DNA from: Curtobacterium sp. GC_Cur_3
GTDB taxonomy: Bacteria > Actinomycetota > Actinomycetes > Actinomycetales > Microbacteriaceae
Assembly: GCF_026544205.1 (NCBI RefSeq)
Contig: NZ_JALNUI010000032.1
Location: forward strand, 1 to 40,096
Reading direction: 5' to 3'
DNA: 40,096 bases
Under the pieces are notes generated by a model, which saw only the letters and a program-made list of their open reading frames with translations, had not been told where the DNA came from and searched no databases. Position numbers and translations under genes: made by a program. The first letter of the stretch is position 1; each line of letters starts with the position of its first letter. Below are positions 35,372-40,096 of this stretch, piece by piece.

Positions 35372-36493
35372 TCAGCGCGACGTGGTCCGGGCGGAGCCGA
35401 ACGGCCCGGTCTTCGTGTCGGTGTCGACCGTGGCCCGGCGTTCGGACTCGACGATGCCCCGCAGCGCCACGAGCGCGGCGGACGTGACGGCGACGTGCGA
35501 GGGGTTCTCCCGCGACGCGTCGAGCGCCTTCTCCACCGCGGCGATGGCCGTGTCGGCGTCGTGGTCGGGGCTCGTGCCACGGATCACGGCGGCGATCTGG
35601 TCCAACGCCGCAGCGAGGGGTTCCGCGAACGCCGGGTCCGGGCGACCGATGCCCTCCGACACCGGCCCGGACCGTGCCACCAGCTCGGTGAGGTCGGTCG
35701 TGTACCAGGCCACCCGCTCCAGCGCGCGGAAGCGTGCCCCGTCCTCCTGCAGCCGAGCCCGTGAGCCCCGCAGTGCACCCCGGGGGTTGATCCGCCGGCT
35801 CTCGTGCGCGATCGACACCCGCGACCGGACGTCCGCGATCGCCCGGTCCAGCCGGTCCTGCTGCCGGTCCCACGCGGCGACGTCGCGCTTGCCCTCGCGG
35901 AGCACCGCCGCGAGTCCGTCGAGGTGGTCGGCGAGGACCCCGTTGACGGCGTCGATGCGGTGCTCGGCGTCCCAGAAGTGCAGCGGCGGGAACACGAGGA
36001 AGTTCACCAGCAGGCCGACGACCACGCCGACGGCCATCTGCACGAGGTAGCCGAGCGAGTACCCCTCGGCGTGCGCACCCCCGACGAGCAGCACGAACAG
36101 CGCTGCCGTGGACACCCACGAGCTGCCCTCCCCGAGGATCCGGAACCCGCCCACCAGCACGCCGATGCCGACCGCCAGCGCGACCGCCAGCACGCCAGGG
36201 TCACCGACCCACATCGTGAACCCTGCGACCGCGATGCCGAGCGCGATCCCGACGAGCGTCTGGATGCCGCTCCGCAGGCCCGCGAACACCGTGGTCTGCA
36301 TCGCGATGACGGCACCGAGCGGCGCGTAGTAGGGGTAGTCGGACGCGACACCAGGGACGTGGCGCGCCACGACCCACGCGAGCGCGGCCGCTCCCGCCGC
36401 CTTGCCGGCGTGCAGCAGGCGTGGCTGCGTGCCGGACGTCCGGCTCCATCGCCAGATCCTGGTCCCCACCCCCGTGACGTGTTCGAATCCCAT
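35372..36493 (-). CDS. FUSC/aromatic acid exporter-like membrane protein
   Basis: 373 aa. The N-terminal ~180 residues hold about six membrane segments with the FUSC/ArAE features (PYYAPLGAVIAMQTTVFAGLRSGIQTLVGIALG and NFLVFPPLHF), followed by a ~190-residue cytoplasmic helical domain. Related proteins (YtcJ/AaeB-like, DUF939) export aromatic acids or act as envelope-stress transporters; the substrate is unknown. ATG 36493 is chosen for GGAGG 5 nt upstream; an upstream in-frame start would run into the hairpin at 36521. Confidence 0.85.
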   Translation of the reverse strand: MGFEHVTGVGTRIWRWSRTSGTQPRLLHAGKAAGAAALAWVVARHVPGVASDYPYYAPLGAVIAMQTTVFAGLRSGIQTLVGIALGIAVAGFTMWVGDPGVLAVALAVGIGVLVGGFRILGEGSSWVSTAALFVLLVGGAHAEGYSLGYLVQMAVGVVVGLLVNFLVFPPLHFWDAEHRIDAVNGVLADHLDGLAAVLREGKRDVAAWDRQQDRLDRAIADVRSRVSIAHESRRINPRGALRGSRARLQEDGARFRALERVAWYTTDLTELVARSGPVSEGIGRPDPAFAEPLAAALDQIAAVIRGTSPDHDADTAIAAVEKALDASRENPSHVAVTSAALVALRGIVESERRATVDTDTKTGPFGSARTTSR

Positions 36494-36520
36494 GGGTCCT
36501 CCGCGGTGCCGGTGCTGATC

Positions 36521-36566
36521 ACGGACAGGAGGCTCGTGGCGGCGCCGCCACGAGCCTCCTGTCCGT
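36521..36566. terminator. 46-bp perfect palindrome, second terminator after rplQ
   Basis: 36521-36543 and 36544-36566 are exact complements. It lies 28 bp upstream of the exporter-like gene and 21 bp past the rplQ hairpin, so it would act as a second barrier to transcription from the ribosomal operon. Its arm GGACAGGAGGCTCG recurs at 21590-21633. Confidence 0.75.
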
Positions 36567-36586
36567 CTGGTGCAGTGTGCTCGGAA

Positions 36587-36630
36587 CACGAGACGGCCCC
36601 CGCAGCATGCGCTGCGGGGGCCGTCTCGTG
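36587..36630 (-). terminator. rplQ operon terminator
   Basis: Perfect 20-bp stem (36587-36606 with 36611-36630) with loop ATGC, 13 bp past the rplQ stop. Confidence 0.9.
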
Positions 36631-36643
36631 GTGGTGCGGGGAC

Positions 36644-37240
36644 CTACTTGGCGTCATCCGCAGCGTCGTCCGACTTCGTGGCGGCGTCGGCCTCGACCTC
36701 GGCAGCAGCTGCGTCCTCGGTCTCGGGCTCGACCGGAGCCGACTCCTCGGTGGTCTCGGTCGTCTCGACCGGGAGCTCCTCGGCGCTGTCAGCGTCGGCG
36801 TCGTCCGTCACGGTGGTGTCCGCGACCGGGGCAGCGGCGGCCGTGGCCGTGTTGCGGGTCACGGGAGCCGGGCTGCTCGACAGCGGCTCGAGGACGAGCT
36901 CGATCGAGGCGAGGGGCGCGTTGTCGCCCTTGCGGAAGCCGAGCTTCGTGATGCGGGTGTAGCCGCCCTGGCGGTCGGACACCTGCGGCGCGATCTCCGT
37001 GAACAGCGTGTGCACGACGGTCTTGTCGCGGAGGGCCGCGATGACCCGACGACGAGCGTGCAGGTCGCCGCGCTTCGCGAACGTGATCAGACGCTCGGCG
37101 ACCGGACGGAGGCGCTTGGCCTTCGTCTCGGTGGTCGTGATCCGACCGTGCGTGAAGAGGGCGTTGGCGAGGTTGCTCAGGAGCAGGCGCTCGTGAGCGG
37201 GACCGCCACCGAGGCGGGGGCCCTTGGTGGGCTTCGGCAT
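36644..37240 (-). CDS. rplQ: 50S ribosomal protein L17
   Basis: 198 aa. The conserved L17 domain is 1-~117 ([23 protein letters not shown]..., [42 protein letters not shown]). Residues ~118-198 form an acidic A/E/D/T-rich tail, a known actinobacterial extension. ATG 37240 has GGAGAA upstream. Last gene of the infA-rplQ series. Confidence 0.98.
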   Translation of the reverse strand: MPKPTKGPRLGGGPAHERLLLSNLANALFTHGRITTTETKAKRLRPVAERLITFAKRGDLHARRRVIAALRDKTVVHTLFTEIAPQVSDRQGGYTRITKLGFRKGDNAPLASIELVLEPLSSSPAPVTRNTATAAAAPVADTTVTDDADADSAEELPVETTETTEESAPVEPETEDAAAAEVEADAATKSDDAADDAK

Positions 37241-37305
37241 GTCAGTTCTCCAGTGGTGAAAGAGGGGTGCGCGCCATGACGACGTGCGTGCGCATCAGCG
37301 CGAGG

Positions 37306-38301
37306 TCAGTTGCTGGACTCTTCTTCGTCGTACCCGCTGTAGAAGTGGGCGCCGTCGAATCCGGGGACGGTGTCCTTGAGGGACAGGCCGAGCTCGGTGA
37401 GCTTGTCCTTGACCTCGTCCACCGACTTCTGACCGAAGTTGCGGATGTTCATGAGCTGCGTCTCCGAGAGGGCGACGAGCTCGGACACCGTGTTGATGCC
37501 CTCGCGCTTCAGGCAGTTGTAGCTGCGCACCGACAGGTCGAGGTCCTCGATCGGGGTCTGCAGTTCGTTCGAGAGCACGGCGTCGACCGGCGCGGGGCCG
37601 ATCTCGATGCCCTCGGCCGCGGTGTTCAGCTCGCGGGCGAGACCGAACAGCTCGACGAGCGTCCGACCGGCCGACGCGATGGCGTCGCGCGGCGTGATGG
37701 CCGGCTTCGACTCGACGTCGACGACCAGACGGTCGAAGTCCGTGCGCTCACCGGCACGCGTCGCCTCGACGCGGTAGGTGACCTTGAGGACCGGGGAGTA
37801 GATCGAGTCGATCGGGATCTGACCGGCCTCGCTGAACTCCGAGCGGTTCTGCGTCGCCGAGACGTAGCCACGGCCACGCTCGATCGTGAGCTCGAGCTCG
37901 AAGCGCGCGGTGTCGTTCAGGGTCGCGATGACGAGGTCCGGGTTGTGGATCTCGACGCCGGCCGGAGCGGAGATGTCCGCTGCGGTGACCTGACCGGCAC
38001 CCTGCTTGCGCAGGTACGCCGTGATGGGCTCGTCGTGCTCGCTGGAGACGACCAGGCTCTTGATGTTGAGGATGATCTCCGTGACGTCTTCCTTGACACC
38101 GGCGACGGTGCTGAACTCATGGAGGACGCCGTCGATGCGGATGCTCGTGACGGCAGCACCGGGGATCGAGGAGAGGAGCGTGCGGCGCAGCGAGTTCCCG
38201 AGGGTGTAGCCGAAGCCGGGCTCGAGCGGCTCGATGACGAATCGCGAGCGGTGCTCGGAGATCGGCTCCTCGGTGAGGGTGGGGCGCTGTGCAATGAGCA
38301 C
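37306..38301 (-). CDS. rpoA: DNA-directed RNA polymerase subunit alpha
   Basis: 331 aa. N-terminal dimerisation domain 1-~230 ([25 protein letters not shown] and [13 protein letters not shown]), linker and C-terminal domain ~245-310 ([36 protein letters not shown]) that contacts UP elements and activators. Start GTG 38301 ([11 protein letters not shown]) with AAAGGA upstream, as in relatives; the in-frame extension upstream crosses the inverted repeat at 38321-38342. Confidence 0.98.
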   Translation of the reverse strand: MLIAQRPTLTEEPISEHRSRFVIEPLEPGFGYTLGNSLRRTLLSSIPGAAVTSIRIDGVLHEFSTVAGVKEDVTEIILNIKSLVVSSEHDEPITAYLRKQGAGQVTAADISAPAGVEIHNPDLVIATLNDTARFELELTIERGRGYVSATQNRSEFSEAGQIPIDSIYSPVLKVTYRVEATRAGERTDFDRLVVDVESKPAITPRDAIASAGRTLVELFGLARELNTAAEGIEIGPAPVDAVLSNELQTPIEDLDLSVRSYNCLKREGINTVSELVALSETQLMNIRNFGQKSVDEVKDKLTELGLSLKDTVPGFDGAHFYSGYDEEESSN

Positions 38302-38320
38302 TGTGGGATTCCTTTCGGCG

Positions 38321-38342
38321 AAGTGTCCGCTATATGACACTT
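38321..38342. promoter_or_regulatory. Inverted repeat with AT-rich core upstream of rpoA
   Basis: AAGTGTC-N8-GACACTT, perfect 7-bp arms around CGCTATAT. On the minus strand the core contains TATAGC, a possible -10 for a separate rpoA-rplQ promoter whose -35 is poor. It may be an operator or promoter element. Confidence 0.4.
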
Positions 38343-38429
38343 GGCGGTACGACGGGGCCAGCCGGGCCCCGACGGGTCTGTTGAGTTGTGATCACGCGCA
38401 CCGATGTGCGCGATCGAACGACCAGGAAT

Positions 38430-38474
38430 GGCCGTCCCTGCTCGGACCCGCTAGGGAACGAGCAGGGGACGGCC
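38430..38474 (-). terminator. Intercistronic hairpin between rpsK and rpoA
   Basis: Arms 38430-38444 and 38459-38474 pair with a single bulge. It sits 15 bp past the rpsK stop in a 187-bp gap; a smaller stem (38395-38401 with 38406-38412) follows. Probably a partial terminator that sets rpoA expression below that of the ribosomal genes. Confidence 0.6.
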
Positions 38475-38488
38475 GGTTGCTCCTCGCG

Positions 38489-38887
38489 TCAGACGCGGCG
38501 GCGCTTGGGCGGACGGCACCCGTTGTGCGCCTGCGGCGTGACGTCGTTGATCGAACCGACCTCGAGGCCTGCGGCCTGGAGGGAGCGGATCGCGGTCTCA
38601 CGACCCGAACCCGGGCCCTTCACGAAGACGTCGACCTTCTTGACGCCGTGCTCCTGCGCCTGACGCGCAGCGGACTCGGCGGCGAGCTGCGCCGCGAACG
38701 GCGTCGACTTGCGCGAGCCCTTGAAGCCGACGGCCCCGGAGGACGCCCAGCTCAGGACGGCACCCGACGGGTCGGTGATGCTGACGATCGTGTTGTTGAA
38801 CGTGCTCTTGATGTGGGCCTGGCCCACGGCGACGTTCTTCTTCTCTTTGCGGCGCGGCTTGCGCGCGGCGGTCTTGGGAGTAGCCAT
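38489..38887 (-). CDS. rpsK: 30S ribosomal protein S11
   Basis: 132 aa, typical actinobacterial S11: basic N-terminus [15 protein letters not shown], then [18 protein letters not shown], and the C-terminal [19 protein letters not shown]. It follows rpsM by 9 bp. S11 forms part of the 30S platform. Confidence 0.98.
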   Translation of the reverse strand: MATPKTAARKPRRKEKKNVAVGQAHIKSTFNNTIVSITDPSGAVLSWASSGAVGFKGSRKSTPFAAQLAAESAARQAQEHGVKKVDVFVKGPGSGRETAIRSLQAAGLEVGSINDVTPQAHNGCRPPKRRRV

Positions 38888-38896
38888 GGTGATCTC

Positions 38897-39271
38897 CTAT
38901 CGGGCCTTCTTCTTGCCTGCCACGGTGCGCTTCGGGCCCTTGCGGGTACGCGCGTTGGTCTTCGTGCGCTGACCGCGCACGGGGAGACCACGGCGGTGCC
39001 GGATGCCCTCGTAGCTGCCGATCTCGACCTTGCGGCGGATGTCGGCTGCCACTTCGCGGCGGAGGTCACCCTCGACCTTGTAGTTGCCCTCGATGTAGTC
39101 ACGGAGGGCGACCAGCTGGTCGTCGGTGAGGTCCTTGACGCGGATGTCACCGGAGATACCGGTGTCCGCGAGCGTCTTGACCGCGCGAGTGCGGCCGACG
39201 CCGTAGATGTACGTGAGTGCGATCTCCACGCGCTTCTCGCGCGGGATGTCGACGCCTGCTAGACGTGCCAT
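38897..39271 (-). CDS. rpsM: 30S ribosomal protein S13
   Basis: 124 aa, complete: [21 protein letters not shown] at the start (first residues shown), helix-two-turn-helix in the middle, [20 protein letters not shown] and a lysine-rich tail that contacts P-site tRNA. It contributes to intersubunit bridge formation in the 30S head. 162 bp after rpmJ. Confidence 0.98.
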   Translation of the reverse strand: MARLAGVDIPREKRVEIALTYIYGVGRTRAVKTLADTGISGDIRVKDLTDDQLVALRDYIEGNYKVEGDLRREVAADIRRKVEIGSYEGIRHRRGLPVRGQRTKTNARTRKGPKRTVAGKKKAR

Positions 39272-39433
39272 GTGCTGGCTGCTCCTGTTGTCGGTGGAGG
39301 TGTGGAGCAGTACCGGTGCTCGGGCCTCCGACCCGAGGTGTCCCCGCTCGCGCGGTTCTTGGTACTGCGTTCGATGTTCAGTTGTGGTTCCTGCGCAGGC
39401 CGCCCGAGGGCGATCCGCGTCAGAGCACCGGGG

Positions 39434-39550
39434 CTAGCCCTGGCGCTGCTTGTGACGCGGGTTGCTCTTGCAGATCACCATGACGCGGCCCTTGCGGCGG
39501 ATGACACGGCAGTGCTCGCACATGGGCTTGACGCTGGGGTTGACCTTCAT
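39434..39550 (-). CDS. rpmJ: 50S ribosomal protein L36
   Basis: 38 aa, zinc-ribbon protein of the large subunit: [20 protein letters not shown] followed by [18 protein letters not shown]. Ligands Cys11, Cys14, Cys27 and His33 are all present, so this is the zinc-binding (C+) form. The frame runs from ATG 39550 to TAG 39434-39436 between infA and rpsM. Confidence 0.97.
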   Translation of the reverse strand: MKVNPSVKPMCEHCRVIRRKGRVMVICKSNPRHKQRQG

Positions 39551-39620
39551 TGCTGATTCCTCGTGCTCGCTGGCTTCGTGCTCGGCGGGTTCGCCGAGTC
39601 GTTCCTTTCCAGCTCGCGGA

Positions 39621-39842
39621 TCACTTGTAGCGGTAGACGATCCGGCCGCGGGTCAGGTCGTACGGGCTCAGCTCCACGATCACGCGGTCCTCGGGGAGGA
39701 TGCGGATGTAGTGCTGGCGCATCTTCCCGGAGATGTGCGCGAGGACCTTGTGCCCGTTCGTCAGCTCAACGCGGAACATCGCGTTGGGCAGAGCTTCGAG
39801 CACCGAGCCTTCGATCTCGATGACGCCGTCTTTCTTGGCCAT
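39621..39842 (-). CDS. infA: Translation initiation factor IF-1
   Basis: 73-aa OB-fold protein that occupies the 30S A site during initiation. It begins [20 protein letters not shown] and ends [11 protein letters not shown], the universal IF-1 sequence. The ATG at 39842 gives the standard length; the longer in-frame start upstream crosses the transcript start. First gene of the infA-rpmJ-rpsM-rpsK series. Confidence 0.98.
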   Translation of the reverse strand: MAKKDGVIEIEGSVLEALPNAMFRVELTNGHKVLAHISGKMRQHYIRILPEDRVIVELSPYDLTRGRIVYRYK

Positions 39843-39938
39843 AGCCTCACTGTCGCTTGGTTGGATTACCGGTGTGATCCCCGAGCCGGTCTGCGGGTCG
39901 GGCGCCACACCCGAGAGGGCATGGCACACCAAAGATCG

Positions 39939-39967
39939 ATCTTATGGGACAGCTGGCCGAATGCCAA
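39939..39967 (-). promoter_or_regulatory. Promoter of infA operon
   Basis: On the minus strand TTGGCA (39962-39967), 17-bp spacer and TAAGAT (39939-39944), near-consensus for a vegetative sigma factor. The expected start near 39932 gives a ~90-nt leader for infA. Confidence 0.75.
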
Positions 39968-40096
39968 GCCCGGGCGCGTCGGGGTCCCCAGTCCGAGGGT
40001 GATCCTGTGTGCCTGGCCCTGGTTCCACAGTCGATCCCCGGCGTGCTCCTGGATGACGGGCGGTCTGCACCCCTACGGTGACTCCCGAGCCCACGA
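39968..40096. other. No gene recognised at the window end
   Basis: The last 129 bases upstream of the infA promoter contain no frame with a recognisable product, and the neighbouring gene is outside the window. I see no clear hairpin or repeat here. Confidence 0.5.

Overview
The window is about 40 kb of roughly 70% GC chromosomal DNA from an actinobacterium. Protein sequences and gene order point to the Microbacteriaceae, with Curtobacterium as my best guess; this rests on recognition, not on a search. Codons are GC3-rich, GTG starts are common, ribosomal protein L17 carries a long acidic tail, and the infA-rpmJ-rpsM-rpsK-rpoA-rplQ order is that of high-GC Gram-positives. Nearly all genes are housekeeping, with three accessory cassettes between them.

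Layout. 1-509: non-coding array of phased GAGAC/GTCTC modules, including two 126-bp repeat copies. 510-6496: SDR oxidoreductase, orphan branched-chain-type solute-binding lipoprotein, RarD-like permease, groES under two CIRCE operators, a THUMP-like methyltransferase and a Q/G/Y-rich DUF4190 membrane protein. 6616-8823: tsaB-rimI-tsaD (tRNA t6A synthesis and protein acetylation). 8861-12200: a 101-aa orphan on the minus strand and, on the plus strand, a CAAX protease-histidine kinase-response regulator cassette. 12197-17188: glmS-acpS-alr-alr-tsaE, chained by 4-bp stop/start overlaps and containing two tandem, divergent alanine racemases. 17260-18791: gpx and coaA. 18898-21265: rplM-rpsI-glmM. 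21650-24697: a large secreted nuclease with a class-E-type LAFTG sorting signal. 24792-27097: an operon for a small secreted amphipathic peptide, an ABC ATPase, a permease and a small membrane protein. 27219-28948: metallo-hydrolase and truA. 29062-36493: a DrrAB-type exporter, a large AfsR/SARP-like regulator, a lipoprotein and an aromatic-acid-exporter-like membrane protein. 36644-39842: rplQ, rpoA, rpsK, rpsM, rpmJ and infA.

Read as a whole, the backbone infA...rplQ / truA / rplM-rpsI-glmM / glmS-acpS-alr-tsaE / tsaB-rimI-tsaD is the conserved actinobacterial translation and cell-wall cluster. It is split at gene boundaries by three accessory cassettes: exporter plus SARP regulator, peptide plus ABC plus nuclease, and CAAX protease plus two-component system.

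The observations I rate highest are the low-GC peptide/ABC operon, whose first start codon lies in an RNA hairpin; three 11-bp direct repeats with SARP-box geometry in front of the DrrAB exporter; the 19-bp-phased GAGAC array; about a dozen genes whose start codon follows a TANNNT hexamer by 6-8 bp (leaderless signature); and two adjacent alanine racemases that both lack the usual carbamylated lysine.
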